The position numbers and the translations under genes are program-made. This document shows positions 1 to 7,152 of a stretch of DNA of 10,256 bases, piece by piece (within the stretch, counting starts at the first letter, position 1; the number at the start of each line of letters is the position of its first letter). This DNA comes from Actinomycetota bacterium (GTDB lineage Bacteria > Actinomycetota > Thermoleophilia > Gaiellales > Gaiellaceae). Under the pieces are notes generated by a model. The model was not told the DNA's origin. It saw only the letters and a program-made list of their open reading frames with translations, and made no database searches. Where the stretch lies: contig VAXY01000009.1 in assembly GCA_005885085.1 (NCBI GenBank), positions 1 through 10,256 of the forward strand. Reading direction: 5' to 3'.

Positions 1-92
1 ACCACCTTCGCGCCCAGGGTCCCGAGCACCTGCTCGTAGAACTTCCGGCTCGCGTCGAAATCCTTCACGGGGATCGAAACGTGGTCGAGCAC
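1..92 (-). CDS. VOC/glyoxalase-family protein, N-terminal fragment
   Basis: Only the first 30 codons lie in the window; the gene continues off the left edge. The peptide opens LDHVSIPVKDF and then SRKFYEQVLG, the usual first beta strand and helix of the vicinal oxygen chelate fold (glyoxalase I, bleomycin-resistance proteins, extradiol dioxygenases). The histidine at residue 4 is where this fold normally places its first metal ligand. The GTG start at 92 is chosen because AGGAGG repeats lie 2-5 nt upstream on the minus strand, and the hydrophobic first strand begins at once. The gene is divergent from the amidohydrolase with a 38-bp gap. The substrate cannot be told from this fragment; VOC proteins range from lactoylglutathione lyase to dioxygenases and non-catalytic binders. 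Confidence 0.8.
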   Translation of the reverse strand, partial: MLDHVSIPVKDFDASRKFYEQVLGTLGAKV

Positions 93-94
93 GG

Positions 95-104
95 CCTCCT
101 CCTC
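95..104 (-). promoter_or_regulatory. Shine-Dalgarno of the VOC gene
   Basis: On the minus strand the bases just upstream of the GTG at 92 read GAGGAGGAGG. The AGGAGG at 103-98 has a 5-nt spacing to the start, which is ideal. This decides the start, since no ATG is available in the frame. Confidence 0.7.
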
Positions 105-115
105 TCGTCGACGAG
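104..115. promoter_or_regulatory. 12-bp palindrome in a divergent spacer (possible operator)
   Basis: CTCGTCGACGAG is a perfect 12-bp palindrome. It lies in the 38-bp gap between the divergent VOC and amidohydrolase genes and partly overlaps the VOC ribosome-binding site. Its position would suit a dimeric repressor acting on both genes. In GC-rich DNA a palindrome of this length can arise by chance, so the regulatory reading is inference. Confidence 0.2.
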
Positions 116-130
116 GCAAGATTCTCTCGG

Positions 131-1654
131 ATGATCCTCGAAAACGGAACCGTCCGCACCCTCGAACCGGCGCTGCCGGTCGCGCGGGCGCTCGCCATCG
201 CAGGCGACACGATCGCCGGGGGCGTCGGCACCCACGAGCGCGCACTCGCCACTCCGGAGCGGATCGACCTCGGCGGCCGCTGCGTCCTCCCCGGCTTCAA
301 CGACTCGCACGTGCACTTCCCGACGTGGGCGCTCGCCCAGAAGCACGTCCGGCTCGAGGGCGCGACCACGCTCGACGAGACGCTCGAGCGCATCGCGGCC
401 GCGGCACGTGACGTCGAGCCCGGCCGCTGGCTGCGCGGCATGGGTTGGCGCAGCGGCGACTGGTCGCCGCCGGTCGAGCCGACGAAGGAGGCGCTCGACG
501 GCGTCACCGGCGACACGCCCACGGCGCTGATGGCCCGAGACTACCACTCGCTCTGGCTCAACTCGGCCGCACTCGCCCATGCAAACGGCGACCTCGAGGT
601 CGAGGGCGGCGTGGTCGTCCGCGACGTGGACGGCGAGCCGACCGGGGTGCTGCGCGAAGAGTGCGCGTGGCACTTCCGCGACACGCACGTCCGGCCGACG
701 GAGGACGAGCTGGTCGAGGCGTCCCGCGAGGGGATCCGGATCGCCGTCTCACGCGGCGTCACGGCCGTGCACGACAAGGACGGCTGGCTCGGCGCTCTCG
801 GCATCTGGCAGCGGCTGCGCGAGGAGGGCACGCTGCAGCTCCGCGTGTGGCAGTCGATTCCCGCGGATCACGTCGGCAATGCCGCCGCGCTGCAGCTCCA
901 CAGCGGCTTCGGCGACGACCTCGTGCGCCTCGGCTACCTGAAGACGTTCATGGACGGCACGCTGGGCTCGCAGACGGCGCGCATGCTCGACGGCTCCGGC
1001 GTGCAGATCACGAGCCGCGACGACCTCGTCGAGATCATCCGCCTCGGCGCCGCGGCGCGACTGCCGGTGGCCGTGCACGCGATCGGCGACCTCGCGAACC
1101 GCGAGGCGCTCGACGCCTTCGAGGAGACGCAGGACGATTGGCAGCCGCTCGGCCTGCGCCCCCGCATCGAGCACGCGCAGATCCTGACCTGGGAGGACAT
1201 CCCCCGCTTCGCGCACCTCGGCGTCGCCGCCTCGGTGCAGTTCAGCCACGCCCCCTCCGACGCGGAGATCGCCGAGCGCTTCTGGGCGGGCAAGACCGAC
1301 CGCGCCTACGCGTACCGGTCGCTCTGGGACACCGGCGCCCTGATTGCGAACGGCTCGGACGCGCCGATCGAGGAGCTGGACCCGTGGGCCGGCATCGTTG
1401 CGGCCGTGTCCCGTGACTGGCACCCCGAACAGCGTCTGACCCTGGACGAGGCCCTACGGGCCACGACCGTGAATCCGGCCTGGCTGGCGCGCGACGAGCA
1501 CGGGCGCGGGAAGCTCCTCCCCGGCTACCTCGCCGACCTCGTCGTCGTCGACCGCGATCCCTACGACGCAGATCTCCGAGACGTAAACGTCGTCGCGACG
1601 ATGCTTGGCGGCCGCTGGACACACAACCCGCCGCCGTGGGAGGATCGCGCGTAA
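131..1654 (+). CDS. Amidohydrolase family 3 protein (YtcJ / N-substituted formamide deformylase-like)
   Basis: A 507-residue metal-dependent hydrolase of the amidohydrolase superfamily, close to full length for YtcJ/NfdA proteins. A small N-terminal beta-sandwich leads to PGFNDSHVHF, with the HxH metal pair at H60 and H62. Later metal-site elements are K271 in YLKTFMDGTLGS (candidate carboxylated lysine), H316 in VAVHAIGD, H348 in RIEHAQ and D410 in ANGSDAPIE. The C-terminal sandwich closes with KLLPGYLADLVVVDRDP. There is no signal peptide, so it should be cytoplasmic. The family hydrolyses C-N bonds; characterised members include N-substituted formamide deformylase. The ATG at 131 has only a distant GAGG (113-116), so the start is plausible rather than certain, but it gives the usual ILENGTVRT opening. 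It ends 2 nt before the permease ATG. With a permease and a formamidase-family enzyme downstream, an amide or formamide substrate is likely; this is inferred from context. Confidence 0.88.
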   Translation: MILENGTVRTLEPALPVARALAIAGDTIAGGVGTHERALATPERIDLGGRCVLPGFNDSHVHFPTWALAQKHVRLEGATTLDETLERIAAAARDVEPGRWLRGMGWRSGDWSPPVEPTKEALDGVTGDTPTALMARDYHSLWLNSAALAHANGDLEVEGGVVVRDVDGEPTGVLREECAWHFRDTHVRPTEDELVEASREGIRIAVSRGVTAVHDKDGWLGALGIWQRLREEGTLQLRVWQSIPADHVGNAAALQLHSGFGDDLVRLGYLKTFMDGTLGSQTARMLDGSGVQITSRDDLVEIIRLGAAARLPVAVHAIGDLANREALDAFEETQDDWQPLGLRPRIEHAQILTWEDIPRFAHLGVAASVQFSHAPSDAEIAERFWAGKTDRAYAYRSLWDTGALIANGSDAPIEELDPWAGIVAAVSRDWHPEQRLTLDEALRATTVNPAWLARDEHGRGKLLPGYLADLVVVDRDPYDADLRDVNVVATMLGGRWTHNPPPWEDRA

Positions 1655-1656
1655 CG

Positions 1657-3052
1657 ATGGAAGCCGGCGCCGTTCGGTCCCCTCGCTCCTTCGATCGTCT
1701 GCGGACGCACTCGATCGGGCTGCCGCAGGTCCTGTTCCAGTCGATCACGCACATGGCGCCGGCGGCGGCGGTCGCCTACTCCATCTACATCTCGGTGCCG
1801 TTCTCGAAGCAGGCGCTCGCGCTCTCGGTGCTGCTGGCGCTGATCGCCTGCTTCTGTGCCGCCACGGCGATCGGACAGCTGGCCAAGCTCGAGCCCTCCG
1901 CCGGAGGGCTGTATGCGTATGCCGCGCGCTCGCTCGGGCCGTGGGCCGGCTTCAACGTCGCCTGGCTCTTCATCCTCTTCGAGCCGCTGGTCGCGCCCTT
2001 CCTCTACCTCGAGTTCGGCTGGGCGATGCGCGAGGTGATGTCGAACGAGGCCGGCTGGCACTACACGGGCCAGTGGTGGATCTGGGCGCTCCTGATGACG
2101 GTGATCGTCTTCCTGCTGACCTACCGCGACATCCGCATCTCGACCACCGCCGGCGTGATCCTCGGGGCGTTCGAGATCCTGGTCTTCGGCGGCCTCGCGG
2201 TCTGGATGATCATCTCGAACATCGGCGACCTCAACCTCGCGCCGTTCAATCCCAACCACGCCGCGGGCCATTGGAACGGCGTAATCCGCGGCATGGTGTT
2301 CGGGATCCTCGCCTTCATCGGCTTCGAGGCGGCCGCGCCGCTCGGCGAGGAGGCGAGGAACCCACGCCGCACCGTGCCGTTCGCGGTGGTCGGGTCGGCG
2401 GTCGCGATCGGCCTCTTCTACATCCTCTGCTCGTACGCCTGGGTCTTCGGCGCCGGCTTCGACAACTTCGTCAACCAGGCGACGGGTCCTCGCGATCTGC
2501 AACTCGATCGCGGCCAACTCGAATGCGGCCGTCAACGCCGCAACGCGGGTGTTCTACGCACTTGCACGGAACGGCCTGGCGCCGCGCCCGCTGGGACACA
2601 CGCATCCCAAGTTCAAGACGCCGTATATCGCGATCGTCTGGATGAGCGTCTTCGCCTTTGTGCTCTCGCTGCTCCTGGGCTGGAAGTGGGGCCCGCTGGT
2701 CGGGTTCGCCTTCATCGCGACGCTCGCCGTGATCGTCGTGGTGATCGTCTACATCATCATCTGCCTCGGCTGCGTCTGGCACTACTGGACAAAGCGCCGC
2801 GCCGAGTTCAACTGGCTCCTGCACTTCGTGCTGCCGATCGCCGGCGCGGTGCTCTTCTTCTTCCCGCTCTACTACGAGTACGTGAAGTTCCCGCCGACGT
2901 ACCCGATCAAGTACGCGAACTGGATCGCGCTCGGCTGGATCGGGGTGGGCCTCGTGCTCACCGCCATCCTCTCGGTGCGCGCACCCGAGCGGTTGCGTGA
3001 CATGGAGCGGGTGTACGTCGAGGACGAAACGGTCGCCCCCGGGCGCGCCTGA
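1657..3052 (+). pseudogene. APC-superfamily amino acid permease, disrupted by an internal deletion/frameshift
   Basis: The 5' part (1657 to about 2487, 277 codons) is a typical APC permease N-half. It has the helix-1 segment ITHMAPAAAVAYS, SAGGLYAYAARSLGPWAG, and the family signature GFEAAAPLGEEARNPRR. After NQATG the frame turns to arginine-rich nonsense that runs open to 3000. The authentic C-half continues in the next frame, from about 2489 (LAICNSIAANSNAAVNAATR, then VFYALARNG) to a stop at 3052. It supplies the last helices, including FAFVLSLLLG, LAVIVVVIVYIII and the 2930-2980 segment. The start of one helix, roughly 20-25 residues, is missing at the join. The ATG at 1657 is preferred over a GTG at 1636, which lacks a ribosome-binding site; GGGAGG lies 13 nt before the ATG. 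The stop overlaps the next start (TGATG), so the operon layout is intact. The break is therefore recent, or an assembly error. The family imports amino acids, amines or amides by proton symport. Confidence 0.8.
2482..2492 (+). other. Deletion/frameshift junction inside the permease
   Basis: Up to ACG GGT (2482-2487) frame 1 carries conserved permease sequence. From GTC CTC (2486-2491) frame 2 does. The join is not a plain one-base slip, because protein of about one half-helix is missing between NQATG and VLAICN. The frame change requires a net loss of 3n+2 bases (or gain of 3n+1). Confidence 0.7.
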
Positions 3053-3978
3053 TGGCGACGGCGGTCGGCCACCGGATCGGCCGTGACGAGATCATCTGGG
3101 CCTTCGGGCCCGAGCTCGAGCCCGTGCTCGAGGTCGATCCCGGCGAGACGGTCACCTTCGAGACGAACGACTGCTTCACCGGCCAGATCACCTCTGAGGA
3201 CGACCTCGTCACGGGGATCGACTTCGAACGCGTGAACAGCGCCACCGGGCCGGTGGCCGTGCGCGGCGCAGAGCCGGGCGACTCGCTGATCGCCGAGATC
3301 CTCGACGTCCGGCCGATCGAGGTCGGCTTCGCGTGCCTGATCCCCGGCTTCGGCCAGCTGATCGAGCAGGTCGAGGCTCCGGTGACGCGCATGTTCCGCG
3401 TCGAGGACGGCTGGATCGAGATGAACGAACGCGTCCGCTTCCCGGCCAAGCCGATGGTCGGCGTCGTCGGCGTGGCGACCGACGGCGACACGCTCACCAA
3501 CGGCCTCGCCGGACGCCACGGCGGCAACCTCGACGACCACCTGCACGGCGAGGGCGCCCGGATCTACTTTCCGGTGCGGCAGGAGGGCGGGCTCTTCGCG
3601 GTCGGCGACATGCACGCCTCGATGGGCGACGGCGAGATCTGCTTCACCGGCGTCGAGATCGCCGGGGAGGTCGACATCCGCTTCGACCTGCTCAAGGGCA
3701 AACAGGCGACCTGGCCGGTGACGGAGCTCGAGCACAGCTGGGTGCCGCACGCGACCGCCGACGAGTACGACGATGCGCTCAAGCTCTGCGCCGAGGAGGC
3801 CGCCAAGCTGCTCGTGGACGAGTGGGGCTTCTCACTGGAAGACGCGTTCATCTTCCTGTCCGTCGCCTGCGACGCCGGTGTCGCTCAGGCGTGCAAGCCG
3901 GCGCCGCAGTTCGGCACGATCGCCCGTTTCACCATCCCGAAGCTGGACGCAACGCCGGCGCCGTTTCGGCCAGCTTGA
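3052..3978 (+). CDS. Acetamidase/formamidase family protein
   Basis: A 308-residue member of the FmdA/AmdA family, which hydrolyses formamide, acetamide and related short amides to the acid plus ammonia in the cytoplasm. Diagnostic stretches are NSATGPVAVRGAEPGDSL (residues 62-79), GRHGGNLDDH (154-163), GDMHASMGDGE (185-195) and the C-terminal FLSVACDAGVAQACKP. The acidic and histidine residues in these blocks form the metal and active site in this family. The length is normal for the bacterial single-domain form. The ATG overlaps the stop of the permease (TGATG) and no clear Shine-Dalgarno is seen, so translation is probably coupled to the upstream frame. If the permease frameshift is real, ribosomes in frame 1 stop at 3000, 52 nt short, which could lower expression of this gene. 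The last 50 bases overlap the 3' end of a minus-strand small ORF. The exact amide substrate is unknown. Confidence 0.92.
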   Translation: MATAVGHRIGRDEIIWAFGPELEPVLEVDPGETVTFETNDCFTGQITSEDDLVTGIDFERVNSATGPVAVRGAEPGDSLIAEILDVRPIEVGFACLIPGFGQLIEQVEAPVTRMFRVEDGWIEMNERVRFPAKPMVGVVGVATDGDTLTNGLAGRHGGNLDDHLHGEGARIYFPVRQEGGLFAVGDMHASMGDGEICFTGVEIAGEVDIRFDLLKGKQATWPVTELEHSWVPHATADEYDDALKLCAEEAAKLLVDEWGFSLEDAFIFLSVACDAGVAQACKPAPQFGTIARFTIPKLDATPAPFRPA

Positions 3979-4087
3979 CCTGCCGCGGCTCTTCGCGGAC
4001 GGCGTCTGCGACCTTGATGATGATCGCCAGCAAGGCGGCGATGCTCAACAGGATCAGCGAGCCTGCGATGAGGATGTCGGTTTCCAT
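3929..4087 (-). CDS. Small single-helix membrane protein, 52 aa (hypothetical)
   Basis: I do not recognise this protein. It starts METDILIAGSLILL and has an uninterrupted hydrophobic stretch over residues 5-24, ending in IIIKVADAVREEPR. The predicted form is one membrane helix with a charged, proline-rich tail of about 28 residues. The positive charge after the helix suggests the C-terminus is cytoplasmic. The ATG at 4087 is preceded on the minus strand by GAGG with an 8-nt gap, a good Shine-Dalgarno. Its last 50 bases lie antisense to the 3' end of the amidase gene. It is divergent from the HxlR regulator across 92 bp, a layout common for a regulator and its target. It could be a chance ORF, but a ribosome-binding site placed before a clean helix argues for a gene. 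Confidence 0.5.
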   Translation of the reverse strand: METDILIAGSLILLSIAALLAIIIKVADAVREEPRQVKLAETAPALRPASGW

Positions 4088-4163
4088 GCAGCCATCCTCG
4101 CCGCATCCGGACCGCGTGCCTAGCCGGTGAACCCCCGAGTCGAACGGCGGAAAACCGCACCGC

Positions 4164-4169
4164 TACAAT
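4164..4169 (+). promoter_or_regulatory. -10 element of the HxlR regulator gene, near-leaderless
   Basis: TACAAT, one base from the TATAAT consensus, ends 10 nt before the ATG at 4180. Transcription would begin about 3 nt before or at the start codon, so the mRNA would be leaderless or nearly so. There is no good -35 box. The sequence around it, CCGC before and CCGGATAGCG after, nearly repeats at 9400-9419. Confidence 0.55.
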
Positions 4170-4179
4170 CCGGATAGCG

Positions 4180-4509
4180 ATGCGCACGATGAACCCGGTC
4201 CACGAATCGTCGTCCTGTGCCGTCGCCGCCTGCGCCGCGATCATCGGTGCCAAGTGGACTGCGCTGCTCGTGCACGACCTCTCCGAGGGCCCGCGCCGCT
4301 TCTCCGAGCTCGAGCATTCCTGCGCCGGCATCAGCCCGCGCACGCTCTCCGAGCGCCTCCGGGCCCTGGAAGACGAGGGGCTAGTGGAGCGCCACAGCTA
4401 CGCGGAGAGCCCGCCGCGCGTGGAGTACGAGCTCACGGAGAAGGGCGAAGCGCTCCTGCCGATCATCACCGAGATGCGCCACTTCGGGCACGCCTATTTG
4501 ACCGCCTGA
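4180..4509 (+). CDS. HxlR-family winged-helix transcriptional regulator
   Basis: A 109-residue DNA-binding protein made of a single HxlR domain, normal length for the family. Visible signatures are CAVAACAAIIGAKWTALLV near the N-terminus, PRRFSELEHSCAGISPRTLS for the recognition region, then LRALEDEGLVER and the wing PPRVEYELTEKGEALLP. Members bind as dimers and often sense electrophiles or oxidants through a cysteine before the first helix. C13 sits at that position, and C18 and C48 are extra. The ATG at 4180 is taken because a TACAAT lies 10 nt upstream; an in-frame ATG at 4189 is the alternative. The gene is divergent from the small membrane ORF and about 200 bp downstream of the amide-hydrolysis operon, either of which may be its target. 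The stop codon lies in the loop of a 12-bp inverted repeat. Confidence 0.9.
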   Translation: MRTMNPVHESSSCAVAACAAIIGAKWTALLVHDLSEGPRRFSELEHSCAGISPRTLSERLRALEDEGLVERHSYAESPPRVEYELTEKGEALLPIITEMRHFGHAYLTA

Positions 4510-4522
4510 CGGCGGTCAAATA
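4495..4522. terminator. Perfect 12-bp inverted repeat around the HxlR stop codon
   Basis: The arms TATTTGACCGCC (4495-4506) and GGCGGTCAAATA (4511-4522) are exact reverse complements around a TGAC loop that holds the TGA stop. The site lies between the convergent HxlR and PepT-like genes, where a bidirectional terminator is expected. No U-tract follows the stem on either strand, because the bases flanking the GC core read TATTT before and AAATA after. It is therefore not a textbook intrinsic terminator; it may stabilise mRNA ends, or be an operator. Confidence 0.5.
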
Positions 4523-4550
4523 CGGAATAGGAACGCCGCTTCGTGAGGAA

Positions 4551-5834
4551 CTAAGCGGTCGCTGCCGTGCTCTGCCGCTTTGAGCTCCACTCCGGCTCGG
4601 CCCACAGCTTCGCGAGCTCCACGATCGTCGCGGCGGAAGCCGCCATGTCCTGCACCGAGGCCCACTCGAGCACCGAGTGGAACTGCTGACCGCCCGTGAA
4701 GATGTTCGGCGTCAGCAGGCCGCGGGCGCTCAGCATGGCGCCGTCGGTGCCGCCCCGGATCGGCTCGCGCCACGGCTCGATCCCGCAGCGGCGCGTGGCC
4801 TCGTCGGCGGCCTCGGTGACGCTTGGGTCCTCGTCGAGGAACTCCTTCATGTTGTGGTACTGCGCCTCGACACTCACGCTGACCCGTGCGCGCGGTTCTT
4901 CCGCCGCCAGCTCGTCCGCGAGGCGCCGTAACAGCTGTTCGTGCTCGGCGAGCTTCGTGGCATCGAAGTCGCGGGCGATGAACCGCAGCTCTGCCTCCGC
5001 GGTCGTGCCGGTGAAACGATGCGGATGGATGAACCCTTCACGTCCCTCCGTTGTCTCGGGGGAACGCTCACCTTGCGGCAGACGCTCGATCAGACGCGCG
5101 CCGAGCTTGATCGCGTTCACCATCTTTCCCTTCGATGTGCCAGGGTGGACACTCAGGCCTTCGATCCTGATCCGCACCTCGGAGGCGGAGAAGGTCTCGT
5201 CGTCGATGCGGCCGAGCTCCGCGCCGTCGAGCGTGTACGCGAAGCCGGCGCCGAAGGCATCGATGTCGAAGTGGTCGACGCCGCGTCCGACCTCCTCGTC
5301 GACCGTGAACCCGACGCGAATCGGCGCATGCTCGAGCTCCGGATGCGCCGCCAGGTAAGCGACCGCGCCCATGATCTCGGCGACTCCGGCCTTGTCGTCG
5401 GCGCCGAGCAGGGTCGTGCCGTCGGTCGTGACGATGTCGTGTCCAACGCGCGCAGCGAGGATCGGGTTCTCGGCGACGCGCAAGACCTTGTCGGTGTCGC
5501 CGGGCAACACGATGTCGCTGCCGTCCCAGTTGCGGATCACCTGAGGCTGCACGTTGGCACCGGATTCGTCCTGGCTCGTGTCCACGTGCGCGATCAATCC
5601 GACGGTGGGTCCCGCGGAACCGGGCAGCGTCGCGAAGACATAGGCGTGCTCGGTCAGCTCGACATCGTCGAGGCCGAGCTCGCGCAGCTCGCGCTCGAGC
5701 ACCTCGCCGAGATCGCGCTGCTTGGCAGTGCTCGGGTACGTCTCGGAATCCTGGTCCGATGTCGTGTCGATGCGCACGTAGCGCAGAAAACGCTCGAGCA
5801 CGTCCTCCTGAAGCTGTGGTGCGAGCTCAGGCAA
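4551..5834 (-). CDS. pepT: Peptidase T-like M20 tripeptide aminopeptidase
   Basis: A 427-residue M20 metallopeptidase of the PepT type, which releases the N-terminal residue from tripeptides in the cytoplasm using two zinc ions. Metal and catalytic residues are visible: H83 and D85 in GLIAHVDTSQD, D146 in LLGADDKAG, the glutamate pair E180/E181 in VDEEVGRG, D203 in YTLDGAE, and H386 in GGQQFHSVLEW. The opening ERFLRYVRIDTTSD and YPSTAKQ is also characteristic. The dimerisation domain lies between about 215 and 330. The TTG at 5834 overlaps the upstream dipeptidase gene by 8 nt. The alternative GTG at 5801 has AGGAGG only 2 nt before it, too close to be ideal. Co-transcription and coupled translation with the dipeptidase suggest a joint role in finishing peptide breakdown. 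Confidence 0.9.
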   Translation of the reverse strand: MPELAPQLQEDVLERFLRYVRIDTTSDQDSETYPSTAKQRDLGEVLERELRELGLDDVELTEHAYVFATLPGSAGPTVGLIAHVDTSQDESGANVQPQVIRNWDGSDIVLPGDTDKVLRVAENPILAARVGHDIVTTDGTTLLGADDKAGVAEIMGAVAYLAAHPELEHAPIRVGFTVDEEVGRGVDHFDIDAFGAGFAYTLDGAELGRIDDETFSASEVRIRIEGLSVHPGTSKGKMVNAIKLGARLIERLPQGERSPETTEGREGFIHPHRFTGTTAEAELRFIARDFDATKLAEHEQLLRRLADELAAEEPRARVSVSVEAQYHNMKEFLDEDPSVTEAADEATRRCGIEPWREPIRGGTDGAMLSARGLLTPNIFTGGQQFHSVLEWASVQDMAASAATIVELAKLWAEPEWSSKRQSTAATA

Positions 5835-7152
5835 GCGCCGCCAGTCCCTTGTAGAGCTCCGTCGCGGCCGCGACGGCTCGGTCGACGTCCTGGACGCGCA
5901 GCCGCTCGTTCGGCGAGTGCACGTTGCTCTCCCTCAGCGCGAACCCGGTGCCGATCGTCGGGATCCCCTTTTCGGCGAGCGCCGGATAGATCGGCAGCGT
6001 GCCGCCAACGCGCACCAGGATCGGCCGCACGCCGACCGCGCGCTGGAACGCCTCCAGCCCGAGCTGGATCGCCGGCGAGTCGGGGGCGAACACGCCCGGC
6101 GGCGCGGAGTTCTCGCGCTCCATCGTCACGACGGCGTCCTTCGGGACGGCGCCTCGGAACAGGCGCTCCGCGGCGGCGGCAATCGTGTCGGGTTCCTGCC
6201 CCGGCGCGAGCCGGATCGTGAAGCGCGCCTCGGCCTCGACGACGAGCGTCGTGTTCACGAACTCCGGCTTGCCGCCGTGGATGCCGTTGACGTCGAGCGA
6301 CGGCTCGGCCCAGGTGCGGTCGTAGAAATCGTGCTCCGCGTTCGCGTCGAGGGGCGTCGCACCGGCTTCGTCGAGGATCTGTGCCCCGGACGGAAGCTTC
6401 TGCAGGCTCGCGACCTCGACCTCGCTGAGTGCCGTGCGACCGACGCGCAACTGATCCGGTAGCAGCCCGTTACGCGCGATCAGCGCGGAGAGCCCCTGCA
6501 CGAGCACGTGGATCGCGTTGAGCGCAGCGCCGCCGTAATAGCCGGAGTGCATGTCGCGCTCGCCGGTTCGCACCTGCACGTGGAAGCCGACGAGACCGCG
6601 CGTCGCAAGCGCGAACTCGGGCTGCTCCGGCCGCGTCATGCCGCCGTCGAAGATGATGCACGCGTCGGCGCCGCGGTCGTCCTCCTCGAGGAACTCGACG
6701 ATCGAGTGGCCGCCGATCTCCTCCTCCCCATCACACGCAACCCGGATGTTGACCGGCAACGCGCCGTCCGCACGTAACAGCTCGGCCGCCTTCAGCAGCG
6801 TGTAGAGCTGGCCCTTGTCGTCGGCGATTCCGCGCGCGTAGAACCAGCCGTCGCGCTCCTCGAGCTCGAACGGCGGCGACTCCCACAGCTCGAGCGGCGC
6901 CGGCGGCTGGACGTCGAAGTGGCCGTAGACGAGCACCGTCGGGGCGTCGGCGCCGTTCGTGCTGGCGGGGATGTCGCCGATGACGAGGTCACGCGTGCCG
7001 CGCCGGACGAGCTCGGCCTCGCCGCCGGCCCGCTTGACGAAGTCGCGCACCCATTCGGCCGCCCGGCGCAGGTCGTCCTGGTGCGCCGGATCCGCGCTGA
7101 CGCTGGGGATCGCAATGAACTCGCGCAGCTCCTCGAGCCAGGTCTCGTTCAC
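5827..7152 (-). CDS. M20-family dipeptidase
   Basis: A 441-residue cytosolic metallodipeptidase of the M20 family, resembling bacterial homologues of the non-specific dipeptidase (carnosinase-like group). Motifs: H78 and D80 in YGHFDVQPP, D111 in GIADDKGQ, the glutamates of DGEEEIGG (141-148), D169 in FDGG, H202 in DMHSGYYGG (the histidine contributed across the dimer in this group), and H412 in NVHSPNERL. The length is typical. The GTG at 7152 is the only start that keeps the family's N-terminus (WLEELREFIAIPSVSAD), yet it has no Shine-Dalgarno. Its first 43 bp are repeated 125 bp upstream next to what looks like the older promoter, so translation may now depend on the overlapping mini-ORF (GTGA). 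The downstream pepT overlaps by 8 nt. Confidence 0.9.
   Translation of the reverse strand: MNETWLEELREFIAIPSVSADPAHQDDLRRAAEWVRDFVKRAGGEAELVRRGTRDLVIGDIPASTNGADAPTVLVYGHFDVQPPAPLELWESPPFELEERDGWFYARGIADDKGQLYTLLKAAELLRADGALPVNIRVACDGEEEIGGHSIVEFLEEDDRGADACIIFDGGMTRPEQPEFALATRGLVGFHVQVRTGERDMHSGYYGGAALNAIHVLVQGLSALIARNGLLPDQLRVGRTALSEVEVASLQKLPSGAQILDEAGATPLDANAEHDFYDRTWAEPSLDVNGIHGGKPEFVNTTLVVEAEARFTIRLAPGQEPDTIAAAAERLFRGAVPKDAVVTMERENSAPPGVFAPDSPAIQLGLEAFQRAVGVRPILVRVGGTLPIYPALAEKGIPTIGTGFALRESNVHSPNERLRVQDVDRAVAAATELYKGLAALA

Noticed and set aside
1561..2535. Minus-strand open frame (324 codons) opposite the amidohydrolase/permease junction
   Set aside because: The product is highly charged and repetitive (aspartate, arginine, glutamate), as expected from reading GC-rich membrane-protein codons backwards.
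2872..3750. Minus-strand open frame (292 codons) opposite the amidase gene
   Set aside because: The plus-strand amidase is unambiguous across this span, and the antisense product shows no motif.
4941..6221. Long plus-strand open frame (426 codons) opposite the two peptidase genes
   Set aside because: It is antisense to two clearly conserved M20 genes, its translation has low complexity with an arginine-rich end, and no family is recognisable. Long antisense frames are expected at this GC content.
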